The notes below the pieces were generated by a model. It was not told where the DNA came from. It saw only the letters and a list, made by a program, of their open reading frames with translations, and did not search any database. A stretch of 64,000 bases of DNA from Spisula solida (lineage: Eukaryota > Mollusca > Bivalvia > Venerida > Mactridae): contig OX365952.1 of assembly GCA_947247005.1 (NCBI GenBank), positions 29,142,222-29,206,221 on the forward strand, read 5' to 3'. Positions 46,741 through 59,600 of the stretch are shown in pieces. Positions within the stretch are counted from its first letter, which is position 1. Each line of letters starts with the position of its first letter. A program made the translations under genes and the position numbers.

Positions 46741-48148
46741 CAAGAGGGCCCAAAGGGCCATAGGTCGCTCACCTGTCCTTGTAGTTCATACAGACCCCTT
46801 GATGATAGCTTCTATTGATTGTACAAGATTTTCATATTGTCTTTTAAAGCGACGTTGCAATTTACATCACATAGACCAAATTGCATATTGAAGTTTAAGC
46901 CAAGTTTGTCTAAGATTTGACCTTGTGACCTAGTTTTTGACTCCAGATGACCCAATATCAAACTTGACCTAGATTTTGTTGACATGATCATTGTGACCAG
47001 GTTTCATTCAGATTAGGCCAAAATTGTGACCTCTAGAGACTACTACACAAGGTTTTTCTATGATTTGACCTTTTGACCTAGTTTTTTACCCAAGATAACC
47101 CAATATTGAACTTGACCTAGATTTTGTTGACATGATCATTGTCACCAAGTTTCATAAAGATTAGGTCAAAATTGTGACCTATACAGTCTACACAAAGTTT
47201 TTCTATGATTTGACTTTGTGACCTAGTTTTTGACCCCGGGTGAGCCAATATCGAACCTGACCTAGATTTTGAAGACATGATCATTGTGACCAAGTTTGAT
47301 AAAGATTAGGTCAAAATTGTGACCTCTAGTGACTACACGAGGTTTTTCTATGATTTGACCTTGTGACCTAGTTTTTGACCCCAGATGACCCAATATCGAA
47401 CATGACCTAGATTTTGTTGACATGCTCATTGTGACCAAGTTTGATAAAGATTATGTCAAAATTGAGACCTCTAATGACTACACAAGGTTTTTCTATGATT
47501 TGACCTTGTGGCTTAGTTTTTGACACCGGATGACCCAATATTGAACTTGATCTAGATTTTCTTGAGATGATCAATTTGACCTAGTTTCATTACGATTAAG
47601 CCAAAATTGTGACCTCTAGTGACTACACAATGTTTTAATATGATTTGACATTGTGACCTAGTTTTTTACCCCGGATAACCCAATATCGAACTTGACGTAG
47701 ATTTTGTTGAGATGATCATTGTGACCAAGTTTCATAAAGATTAGACCAAAATTGTGACCTCTAGTGACTACACAAGGTTATTCTATTATTTGACCTTGTG
47801 ACCTAGTTTTTGACCCAAGTTGACGCAATATTAAACTTGACCTAGATTTTGTTGAGATGATCATTGTGACCAAGTTTCATAAGGACTACGTCGAAATTAT
47901 GACCTCTACTGACTACACAAGGTTTTTCTATGATTTGACCTAGTGACCTAGTTTTTGACCCCAGATGACCCAATAATAAACTTGACCTAGATTTTGTTGA
48001 GATGATCATTGTGACCAAGCTTCATAAATATTAGGCCAAAACTGTGACCTACAGTGTCTACACAAATTGTGGACGGACGACGGGCGGACGACGGACGACG
48101 AGTGATCACAAAAGTTCACTCTGTCACTTTGTGACAGGTGAGCTAAAA
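46741..48148 (+). mobile_element. Pearl/Helentron-like tandem-repeat element, copy 2
   Basis: Same start and end as 39195-39959 (CAAGAGGGCCCAAAGGGCC ... CTGTCACTTTGTGACAGGTG AGCTAAAA), with about eight 147-bp units in the middle. Units differ by a few per cent. It interrupts the RT relic, so it inserted later. A short AC/GACGG-rich segment near 48068-48100 precedes the terminal hairpin. Confidence 0.75.
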
Positions 48149-49014
48149 ACGAAGAAACTGAAAAAATCTAGAATCTAAGCGGAATCGGACTAAAACTAAA
48201 TGCAAGAAAAACAAGATTGACGATACTGAATGCCAGAACCCAATGAAACAAACATAGATTATGTAGAAGCATTAACATTACTGTGTGCAGTTATGACATC
48301 AAAAGGAGTCAGTGATGACGATATGAACAGCAGAACAAGTAAAGGCAGAAACAAATGCAGACTTAGGAAATCTTGGACTCTACCCTCCATACTATAGTCA
48401 AACTCTTCTACAGCTTAGTTGTGTCAGTACTACTATATGGAAATGAAACATGGAAAACAACATAACAAGACAAACAGAAACTACATACATTCCGGGTCAT
48501 AAGGATAAGGGGGCCAAACTACATTACAAATGAAGAACTACACAACAGAGGTATGGTCCTGTGTCAAATGTTTCCCGATCTCTGAGCTGATTCCTTCCTG
48601 CATGTCGACTGCCTCTCCGTACTGCATTTCAACGTAGTTATCTTTTGCAATTACATTCCATTATGATAATATTCTAATTTAAGAAATAGTGATGTATGCC
48701 ATTCATTTGAATAGAGAGAAAGTACCGGGTATATAGGCTTACTCGAAATATTCATGTGTCAGTCTAATTGTGTGTGCATTACAGTATTCATTACAGAATG
48801 CCCATGGTTACAAGCCTTTACAAATCTGTCATGCAATGAGTCTCTGAGCATAACTTAACAGTGTATGCTTTATTACGTTATTATGATGATTGTTATGAGT
48901 AAGAACGTACGGCAAATGTCACGTTATGATAACGCCATGAAAGCGAAATAATGTTATAAACTTCTATTTTCTCAGGTAACGTCGGAGAAAAATATTCCAT
49001 CATGAGACAGTCGA

Positions 49015-49123
49015 TGTAGGATAAAGATATCTCACCCTCGGGATCGGACTTTTAACCAGGAATTAGGCATGCCTCGAACCTGGTTAAAATCTGACCCCTC
49101 GAATAAGATATCCTTATCCTACA
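49015..49123. repeat. Imperfect palindrome, about 45-bp arms
   Basis: TGTAGGATAAAGATATCTCA to TTTTAACCAGG pairs with CCTGGTTAAAATCTGACCCC to ATCCTTATCCTACA across an 18-bp spacer, with a handful of mismatches. Confidence 0.8.
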
Positions 49124-51108
49124 AAGAAGCTCATGGTGGATTTTTATAATCTTCCAGTACTAGTATAAAATTATATGGACAGGGGTTTACGTCAAGGCAT
49201 TCAAGCATGTATTATTTAATACAATTAGATCATAAGAAAAAATAAGATTGTATAAAACTACAGCTCCATCATCTTCCTCTGCATTTATTCGAACAACTAT
49301 ATCACGTTCGGCGCTTTGATTATTATATGGCATGAAAACTAAGAGCAACGAGGTGAAAATCACGTCAAATTAAGGCACAAAATCACATCTTAAACATATA
49401 AAGGTCTATCACAAACTAAGAGAAATGCTATAAAATATTTAAAACGATGAAAAGGACATGGGTATACTTGTATAGCGCACATTCAATCCACAACCACACA
49501 GAAACGGCGGCAGCGCCTAGCCACCACGCAAGAGTAACGAACCGTCTATATTCCTAAAATTGGTAGTGTTTGTACTTTTTAATGTGTGGCTCCATTGTAT
49601 TGCAAAGATCTTCATGTATATATTGTGCAATTTGTTTATTTATATTTCTTGCTAATTGTATTTGCGGATGTACGAAATGTGTTCAACTTATATTTGAACA
49701 AAAGTGAACATTGGATTATGCCATACTAACACAATAAAATCGTTTTATTTCTATTGAGCCATGTAAGAAAATGGGTTAAGAAGTAAATACACTCATTTTG
49801 TTTCATATTTGCATTATTTTTCTAACCAAAATCAACCATCTTGTAGATGGCATTATGTTTTTGTTTTTAAGACAAAATTACATCTATAGAAGCATAAAAA
49901 ATGGTGGTATTATGAAATACCCAGGTCAGTGAATACAATCAGTAATATTTGTCATATGAAGGGTCGATATACGTTCACCTGCTTGTTTTGGCGAAATGGC
50001 ACCGAATATTAAAAATCACCGAAAATGGTCGAAACCTGTAATCGCCATGTCCATTGGTTCTGTGATATCTAGGACAAATCCAATAACCCAAAGTTGGATG
50101 GCATCGAAGTTGTAAGTATTAGTAGCAACTTTAAATCGAATTATTTCGAAAATGTCAAATGCAAAATTTCAGAAATATGCGGTGTTCATTAGATCAATGC
50201 CAAGCAAAACAAAGAGCGCAGACAAAGGTCTTGGAGGCTGTATATGCGACCACGGAACAGTGATTGGAAGAAATGTGTCGTTCTTGGGGAGTTAATTTTT
50301 CATTTTAGAGGAAATCATTACATAGACAGAGTCTGCTATCTTATAAAGGGCATGGTGGTAGACATAAGTTGAAGTTAGTTAAGCTTGGTGTATTCGCGGC
50401 CGCTTTCATGACATGATCTTGTGTTTCATATCTTGGAAAAGCGGAACTCAAAATGATTGAAAATGGGACAAAATTGAACGCTTATTTTATTTATACAAAA
50501 GATTTAAGTTTTTTTGAGAAAATGTGACACGTCCTTTTCCTAATAACATGCCAAAGACAGGGTGTTTCCCCAATACTGAATTTCCTGTCACCCTACAAAA
50601 TATGTCATTAAGTTCCTTGTTAATTAGACTGGGAAGTATATTTTACCCAAACAATGGATACCAAAGTCTCCTGATGAAGTATCAATAGAATTTAAACCTG
50701 GAGAATATTGAAACATCGATTGGAGAAGCGAATTGTAAGCATCAGCACTTGGAGGGTTTTTTTTACCTTAAAAAATGCAAAAATCAACACACGTACTCGA
50801 TACAATAGTTGGTAATGTTCTAACGATATTATATATACATTCTACAGTGGTTGTTTATATCTCTTGATACATTACTATACACTATTGAATAGACACAATT
50901 CGATTTCGATGCGAAATTTATGAAAAAACTGGATGTTCAATTTATTTCAAATATGAGTTGAACACATCTCGTATCATTTATCATCTGCATGTGTTTCAAC
51001 TTGTTTTATTGTTTGTAAGATATACTTCGACGTTATCATATGTTGTTTTATTTAAGTTCTGTATACATTAAGTATTAAGTCGTTCTCAAGTCTTGAAGCA
51101 AATTGAAC

Positions 51109-51360
51109 ATGTAGCTATGTATGTATTAGGCTATGTGTTATTCTCTAGTATTATAATACCTATTTAGTCCATGCATTATTCTCTAGTGTTGTAACTTGTT
51201 TCTGTGTTTGTACCATACAATATTCTGATCTCATTTGCTCGTGACATGTAGCTATGTTTGTACTATGTATTGCATTTTCATCAATGTTGCTACCTGTTCT
51301 TTGTGTTTGTATTAAGTAAAGTGTTATTATCTAGTGTTATAACATGTTTCGTGTATGTTT
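51109..51360 (+). repeat. Degenerate repeat (TTATTCTCTAGTGTT words)
   Basis: GTAGCTATGT, TTATTCTCTAGT and TGTAACTTGTTTC-type phrases recur two to three times each with an irregular spacing of about 65 bp. Confidence 0.45.
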
Positions 51361-52407
51361 TAGTATATGTCATCACACCGTACAACCCGGTGCGTGTAAA
51401 CCTGTTCGGCTTGTCGAAGGCAGAGACACACGCGTTTTGCGCTACATGAGCAGGGTAAGTATTTGTTATTTAATATGTGTCTTGTGTTGCTTTTGAGAGT
51501 GGTCACTAACATATATCGTTGACGCAATGAATGAACAATAAGTATATACAATTTGTGTGCCCACAAATGCCATATTAATCGAGTAAACAGGTTTGCGATG
51601 TTTGCCAAAAGTTCGAAACTTTCGCCTTTGACATTGAATTCTCAACTTAATTCGTGGTTTGGAACAATTCTAAAACGTTGAATACAAACTTCAATCCTTC
51701 CTAAATATAACTGTCGTTTCCGTTTTGGAAAATGTACATTATCTGTGAAGATAAGAGGTTTAAATTGAACGAGGTACAAAAACAATGCTAACGAAATAGG
51801 GAGCTCTGTTTTTCGAATGATAACGACAAAGGCAGCGTGTTAAATATTAATGCTAGCACAGAGGCAAAGATAAGAGACTTGTGAATCCCAATCATTGAAG
51901 TCATACAATGACCGGAAGTCAAAGGTTGGTGCTCTGTCGAGGAGATTGTACTTTACATCTTATTCGTGCTGGGCTTTAACTCTCTAATTAAGTACATGTC
52001 CATGCACGTCTACATATATTTAATAAATGTAGATCTATGACAGTAGGGCACTTTTTAGTCAGCAGTTTACATGATCTGTAAGTCATCGACACTGGAATTT
52101 TTACGTGGCACTCTAACTGCTTTATGAAAAATGGATACTTTTTTATTAGTTATTCGATAATCGAACAACTGTAGTTATATACACACGTTGGGCCGTTATC
52201 AGCAATCGGCCCTCACGTGAGGACCAGTTACTTTATATTGACCTGGAAAAATATATAATCCGAGCAAAACAGCTCAAATTTGTTACTTTTTATAGTAACA
52301 TATGTATAACAAAATATTACAAGCAATAACCTAATAATTAACATAACACTGTCTTTCAAAACAATGAGCATTACCTATTCCAATTTTCCTCGTAATAATG
52401 AGACAAA

Positions 52408-52690
52408 TCTACTGACAATATGTCATGTTTAGCAAAAAAATGTCATTTTAGCCTTTCTTTTTGTGGCTTTTCAGGAGTAAAACCTTCCCAAAACTCATGA
52501 TGGCATTCTTGCTACACTTTTATATTGTGTACATTTAAAACACTATGCAGGACACTGGTTATGTAATAATACAAAAGAGTATCAAGAATGCCATCGGGGT
52601 TTTTGGGAAGGTTTTACGTCGTCAATAGTCGTGAAAATGGCCAAATATAACTTTTTTTGGCTAAATATGACATATTTTCAGCAGTTTTGT
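52408..52690. repeat. Inverted repeat, about 110-bp arms
   Basis: GTAAAACCTTCCCAAAAC and GATGGCATTCTTG on the left (52479-52515) pair with CAAGAATGCCATC and TTTTTGGGAAGGTTTTAC on the right (52584-52617). Outer parts (AATATGTCATGTTTAGC / GGCTAAATATGACATATT) also pair. Likely a MITE or foldback. Confidence 0.75.
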
Positions 52691-53504
52691 CAACATATTA
52701 CAAGGGAGTTTGTTATATGTTTGCTTATGTTTTACACAGGAATTATAAAATTATTTATATTACAGGACACCATGAACATGGATTTTTATTTGTGAACCTT
52801 GTCCCCTTGTCCTTTTGGACGGCATTCATTCATCCGCTTTTGCACAGGATCCACATTCTACAATTTACAGGGACAACCCACGTGCCGGTCAGTGTGATAT
52901 TATCAACAATAATAACCAACATAGGTATTTACTAGTTTGTTAATAACTTCATTTCATTCATCACATGGTTTTTCATAATGTCAACAAGCATTAAATTGTA
53001 TTCAATACAGGTATGTTAATACCAGCCATATGCTGAATACAGCAGACATCGAATAAGAATATTTAATAGACTGGCATTCTTTTTAGCTTTCATCATTCTT
53101 CATGCAACGATCAAATACTGATAGTAAAAAGACAAATATCACATAATGATAGACAACTCCAAACAATTTTTTTAAATACAAGGCTAGAATGGTAAATAAC
53201 TAATTTACTGACTTTTATCAATAGCAGTGAACTTACGCAACACTTATTATAGAGACATAAAGGTCGAAACTCTCAATTAGTTATATACGTAATTATACAC
53301 ATTTGATCAAGAGTTACATGACATAAGGTTATAATAAAACCATTATTTTACTATGTACTTCCATTGGAATTATACGTATGGGATTCTAACAACAATAACG
53401 TACACCTTTTTGCTAAAATTAGTTTATATATATTATATAAGCATGAATGTTTGTCTTTACTAAACCACTTAATGTTAATTTATCTGTTTTGATTTTGTTG
53501 TAAG

Positions 53505-53622
53505 CTATGCAGCAGTTTTTGTAGATGTAAGGTTGAAGCCTCCACCAGTAAATCTAGGACCATCCGTTCTCTGAGGCTGTATCACAGGAGCACCAGCCTG
53601 AGCAAGAGCTCTATCCCTCTCC
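53505..53622 (-). CDS. CFAP58: CFAP58 last coding exon
   Basis: Encodes ERDRALAQAGAPVIQPQRTD, GPRFTGGGFNL, TSTKTAA and the stop. The first base completes a Lys codon from the previous exon. Confidence 0.92.
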
Positions 53623-56600
53623 CTAAAATACAAAATGTCATATTTTATATCAAAGGCACATATTTTTAGCAATGTCCCCGTCTAAAACAAGTAGAACTTT
53701 TTTCAGTTTTTGTAATAAGCAACATAGCATATTGTGATCACCAATATGTAGTTCTTTTAAAATATTCAGTTTTGTAATGAGTTGATATAGGCCAATAATA
53801 ATATAAATAATAAAGTAGACAACATGATACAGTAATTCTGCCAAAAAAAAAGCTCAAATGAATTGTGCCATATTTTTACAATTCCTTTTTGTTCAACGTG
53901 TAATGAGTAAGTAGCAAATGCATCTAACCAAGCGAAGCTCAACTGAATGCTGTACTTTTTATGTAATTCCTTTTTCAACGTGTAATGAAAAAGTTGAAAA
54001 TAAATCTTACTTTTGTTGTTGTTCCTTCTTTTTCTGCATGAAATATTTCTTCTTTACCTCTTGTAGTTCTCTGGCAATCCTCTCAATTTCATATTTGTAT
54101 TCATTCACCTGAGACTCGTACATATTCAATTCTGACGCCATGGACTGTAAACAACAAATACATGAACTGAACGTTCTAACTTATCTCGAATGCATATGAC
54201 ATTAATTTTGCACATAATTATTTTAAAATCACTATAAACAGACACTGGGAATCTTACTTGCAAGGTATCACAACGGCAATACCTTTTATTTTATATGTGC
54301 TATGTTCATATTTCTAAACAAGTGGCAGCAAGCAATTTCTTATCTGATCAGCAAATAAAGAATGCTTTGTGAATCAATACTCTTTTCAGTATCAGACAAA
54401 ACACATACATTACAGTGAGTGCGTACTGTACATAGCAGTATTTGATACATACATGTGTATTTATATAGACCGATAGGAGAAATTACTGTGAAGTGCGAAC
54501 ATGTGCCAACCTACCTTCATTTGTTTAGTCTTTTCTTTGAGTGTTTGTTGGTATATAGACAGTTGTTCAGCTACTTCAGGGCCAGGTTGTCTAGCAAGAA
54601 TATGTTTGAGCTCCAAGTACAGTTTCTCCTTTTCTTGAATGAGTAATTCTTTCTCCACCACTTCCTCTGTCTTAGCAATTAACCTCTTCTGTAGAGTGTG
54701 GATCTTCTGTATGTTTTCATACTGACTGGGATCACTTCCCTGTACAAAACATCATTATTGTAATAAATATATCGTATGTGGTTAATATTACTTAAACAAT
54801 GTCTTCTCTTGAAAATGTGGTTTGAGGTAGTATCACAAAATACTGATATGATACGAGGATAATTAAAAAATTCGTAGACCATCGTTCTCATTTGATTATA
54901 AATATGTTTAAATAATAATTTCTTACATAGTTACAAACATTAACTTACTACCTACAGCCAATCTTCAATAATGCAAACCAGTAGCATGTGATCAACCATT
55001 GTATTACCATAGTAATGTACCGTTTTCAGTAGTTCAACTAGTTATTAATTCAGATTTAGGACATCAAAACATTCTTATCTGGCTTGGCGATATCGTCCGG
55101 GGTGACTCGCTGAAGCTCGCAACCCCGAAGTAATATCACCTCGACTGATAACACTGTTCTTACCGGACAGTGACCCGAGGTTCTCTATATATATCAAATC
55201 ATCTACAATTTGAATGTTTATGTTTAACTCCATACTAATGACATAATTTCATTTCGGGCTTACCATGAAATAGGAAAACGTCAATAATGTCGCTGACGTC
55301 AGAATATAAATCGCGATGTGTGTGGTTCTGGTAAGGTGGTTTATTTATTTTAGCCATATTTTTTGTAAAATGCGTTGTCCCATGCCATATTTTGAGCACT
55401 TGTGTCCGAAAGGCTGTAGTTTAACGTGATGTTTTTCCGCGTCATTTGATATTAAAATGATTAACACAGTCTACAAATTTATTGAATGACCCTCGTACAA
55501 GGATATCAAGAACAGTTGTTTACTGACATGACTTATTTTTTCCTCTATAAAGTATGCTATGGTTACTAACACACAAATTAATATATTGTCGACTGCCCAT
55601 ACATTTCTAAATATGATTGAAAGACGAATTTCTTCATACAAGGGTCAATTTGAAAGTACTGATAACGTGTTTAAAATGAAATAAATGTACAAAAAGGGGA
55701 ATTTTTTAGAAAGATCCAAGTTTTTAATCGGAAATTACTAAATGTTCATTTTATTAATGCATATGCAAAATAGTACCTCAAGTTTTCTCCATCGATGAAT
55801 ATTCATGGGATTCTCAAGTTCTTCCTCCAAAGCCTTGCATCTAGTTCGTTCTCTCAACAATTCTCTTTGAATATGGTAAACTTCACGTCTGGTAAATAAG
55901 CAGACATTTTCGTTACGTACAGAATCTATTATATAATTATGTAACCTAAATAACACCACAAGCACTTTATTTGTTAAGAGTTACAAAATTTGCTTTTGCC
56001 ACCTAACAAAGAACTGCTATCACATAACTGGGTATTTCTTTCAGCGTCAACCATAAATATTTGGTAAAGTTAGCAATTGTCGAAGTATAAATGCAATAAG
56101 TCACTTTTTACTAAATGCCTTTCTAAATATAACACATGTATACTTAACAGGCTTACGCCACAATACGATCACATGCAGATCTATAACAAAAATTAAACAG
56201 AAGTTTACCTCAGATCTTCAACATTAGCAACACTCTTCTGCAAGATACCCTTCTCTCTACGAAGTTTCTTGATCTCCAGTTTGAGTACTCGAATATCCTC
56301 AAGCCTCTGGTTATACTGTATCTCACCCTTGTTAAGAGTGGATTGTTGAATCTTTATCTTCTCATACAAAAGAGCAAGTTCGTCATTCCTACGGACAAGC
56401 TGTGTGCCCAAAATGTCACGCTCACTGATCACCTATAAGAAAAAAATAATTGAGATACACATTCTTTCTGTACACCATGTTAAAACCATACTATTTGTTT
56501 TTGCAACTGCTGACAGATATTACATACAGCGGAAGAGTGTCATAGCAGTCCATTGATCTCCTTAAACAGCTAAATGACATCATTACAGAGGCACATACAT

Positions 56601-59600
56601 TCAGCCAATCAGTACAAAAAAATGTGTGGAGAAGAAATTGTTAATAATTTGATAGCAAAGAACCACAAACTGACCTGGTCTAGTTCCTTCTTCTGCCTAA
56701 CACGTTCAGCATCAGCCTCAGAAATTATCTTCAATAATTTTCTCTCTTCAGCTTCCTGTGCTTCAATGTAAGCTTTGTTCTCAGCTGTAAAACAGTAAGA
56801 AAGGTTAAATATTTCTCTTCATGAAATACATGTAGATATTAACTATTAATTACCAACTATGACAAATTATCACCAACTGCTACCGCTAGGTCGTGTATTA
56901 AGATATAGAATACATATTAAAGTTTACCCTCTATGCCATGTATTGCTAGTATTTCCAAATATCCTTCAGGTGTACCATGCTGATTAAGTTGAATAAAAAC
57001 CTGACAAGGCCTATAATGTCACTAATTGGTAACAACAGAGGTGCTACACTTATACTTGAACATAATTGAACATCCGATATTTTCATGCTGACACACATAA
57101 TCAAAATTTCTCTTAATTTAACCTTGCATAGTAATGTGTCAAGTAACATATATATTCACAGTTTATTATATTTCCAATCTATTTTTTTAAAGTAAATCTG
57201 GCTTGACATGGTAAAACGTTATCCAGCCTAGCCATGATATAAGTATATATAAACAAACTCATCGACAGGAATTACATATACAAACACTTTACCTGCTAAC
57301 TGCTTCATTTTTTGGAGTTCAGCCTTCAATGTTTCCTTTTCTTTCTCTACTCTCTGATGTTCTAAATGTTCCTTTACAAGTGCAGCTTCTTTAGCTTGTA
57401 TCTCCTCCTTAAGTTGGTCAATCTGATGATTCATTATCTTCAACTTTCTCTTCATCTCAGTAATTTCATCCTGTTACATGAAATACATACACTATTAAAT
57501 GATATATGATAATTTGCACATACAACAGTTCAAGTAATTGTCCAATTTCCATATATTCTTGTTCATGGGATTTCCTGTTTTGTTACAAGTTCACTTAACT
57601 GGATGTACAGTCAAACATGAGCCAAAATGTTCACTGGTGGCATTGTAAAAGAAAATGGAATAATCAAACTTAGTCTGGATGTAATGCCCATAAACATTGT
57701 CACCATGTTTGAAGATTATCAGAAAAAGGTTAGAGTACAGACAAGGCTAACAGACCGACAGACATCCAGACCGACACACCAACATGGTGAATCCAGTGCA
57801 ACCAATTGAAATTTTGTCTGCCTTGGGCATGGTTAAGAAACTGACAAGTTGGTGCTTACCTGAGACTCGATCAAGTTTTTACTGTAGAGATTTCTGTCAC
57901 TTCTGACAGCTTCGTACAAGTTTTGTTGCTGTTTCAATTTGGTCTCAGACTCTGCAATCTTCTTTTTGAAGTCAAATATTTGCATCTCTCTGACCTTCAC
58001 GTCTTCCATGTGTTGGAGAACCTAAGACAGACAAATGTGACATTTTCATTTAGGTTATGTATTATAGACTTTAGACTATTGATTCGTTCGCAAAATTATT
58101 GTCACTAGTTCTTTTTTTAGTAAGTGTTATTCAGGACAATAAAAATCTTTATGTTGCATGCAAGCTTAAGTTATTGTGGCATTAATGGAAATAACTATAT
58201 ACCTCCAAACATAAAGTTTGTTCTACAAATGTGTGATGAACAGGTATGCAGCCACCAGAAACCTCAGTGATCATGCAAGGTTATAAATGATTAAGAATTA
58301 ATCATTTTATTACTGTCGTCAAAATCACCGGGTAATGTTTTATCAAAACATTTGCATTGGGAGAGCAACGCATACATTTAAATTCTTCAACAATTAAAAT
58401 TTGCTGTAAAGGGATGTGCAATAATTTTACAGTGTTTCACTTAACCAAACACTAAAATCAGGTATGTCCATCACTTGTCGTAAATACTTAAAATATGCAT
58501 GAATGTTGGTGCTTATATTTCTGACTGTTGAAATGCCTTTTAAACGAGAGTAAAGTGTGATTGGGTGTGTTAATGTATACATACCTTTTGGGTGAGGTCA
58601 CTAGCTTCATTGATATATCTATCTCTCTCTTTCTCTAGCTGGTAGATGATCTTCCTCTGTTTTTGTGCCTCCTCCTTATAGTTCTGAATCTCCTGTTCTA
58701 GATTTTTCTTACTTTGTTCGTGTAACTTGACAAGACTCAGTTGTTTGGTTGTTGCACTTACAGCTTTCATCATTTCTTTGTGCAAAAGATCACGTTCTCG
58801 AACAAGACCATCTATCTGTTTTTTGTCAGCCTCAGCTTGCTTCTTTGATGCCTCAAGTTCTAAATGAAATATTGGACAGATTTATAGAAACATGCATTTT
58901 TCCTTTTTGACATATCTCTGGGCTAAATCACAGGTAACTGTATCATTAATTAAGAGTAAAAACAAATTAAAAAAAAAATTTGTTTGGTCAAATTCATATA
59001 TTCATAACAAGGTTGATTACATAGGCATTCAGCCCAACAGTCAATGGGGTGCATTTTGTTTTTCATAATTCACAGCATTTACAGCATTAATAATCTTTAT
59101 AAGGCTGTATGTGAACAAAAACTAGTATGTGCATTGAAAGCATTTGAAAACAAGCTTAAATTTACCTTCATACGATATAATTCAAAGTTTAAACTTTGCT
59201 TACAATTTTCGACTGCGTAAAACGCTGTTTGGATGGTCATGGTGGGTTTTAGCAAGATCGACGGTTTTCTAAAGGTCATTTTCATTGGTCAGCGTATAAA
59301 AATCAACCAATGAAAATCGCTGTCACAAAATCGTCATTTGACAAACATGGAGTCATTTTGACAATAAAATATGCAGCCGATTCGTTTTTCGGCTTAAATG
59401 TATACATTTACTGAAGTTAACATGTGCCATCCAGGTAAATCTGTTCCAACTTTTGCGATGTTCAATTTTACCACATTATTATGTTTCTACACAACAGTAA
59501 ATTCGACATATGTAGATGATATCCTCAATATTTCTATTTTTTGTTTTTATTGGATGCACCTCAGTGATCAAGTGGACACCATGATATACATTCATGGCAT

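Larger units (their letters stand above)
45340..48545 (+). pseudogene. Degraded non-LTR reverse transcriptase split by insertions
   Basis: Three pieces of one RT read in order on the plus strand. 45340-45965 has LCEEQAGFRSGC and DFEKALDSIHRETLWSIMRG-like text. 46618-46735 has RVKQGCTISCFLF, the next expected motif. 48150-48545 has IGLKLNARKTR, then LLYGNETWKTT and QDKQKLHTF. Frameshifts and stops occur in every piece and the YxDD motif is not found, so it is dead. It is not the same family as the 31931 element; the LLYG-ETW motif is typical of RTE/craniate-L2-type endonuclease-RT lines. The gaps hold two later insertions. Confidence 0.75.
48546..53504. other. Intergenic region before CFAP58
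   Basis: No convincing gene. Contents noted separately are a palindrome at 49015-49123, a degenerate repeat at 51109-51360 and an inverted repeat at 52408-52690. The open frames at 51258 and 52657 lack family resemblance. Confidence 0.4.

Noticed and set aside
45340..48545. Joining the RT pieces as a working gene
   Set aside because: Each piece has stops or frameshifts and the catalytic motif is absent, so it is recorded only as a relic.
52767..52923. Possible exon after TATATTACAG
   Set aside because: Weak pyrimidine tract, overlaps the outer part of an inverted repeat region, no partner exon.
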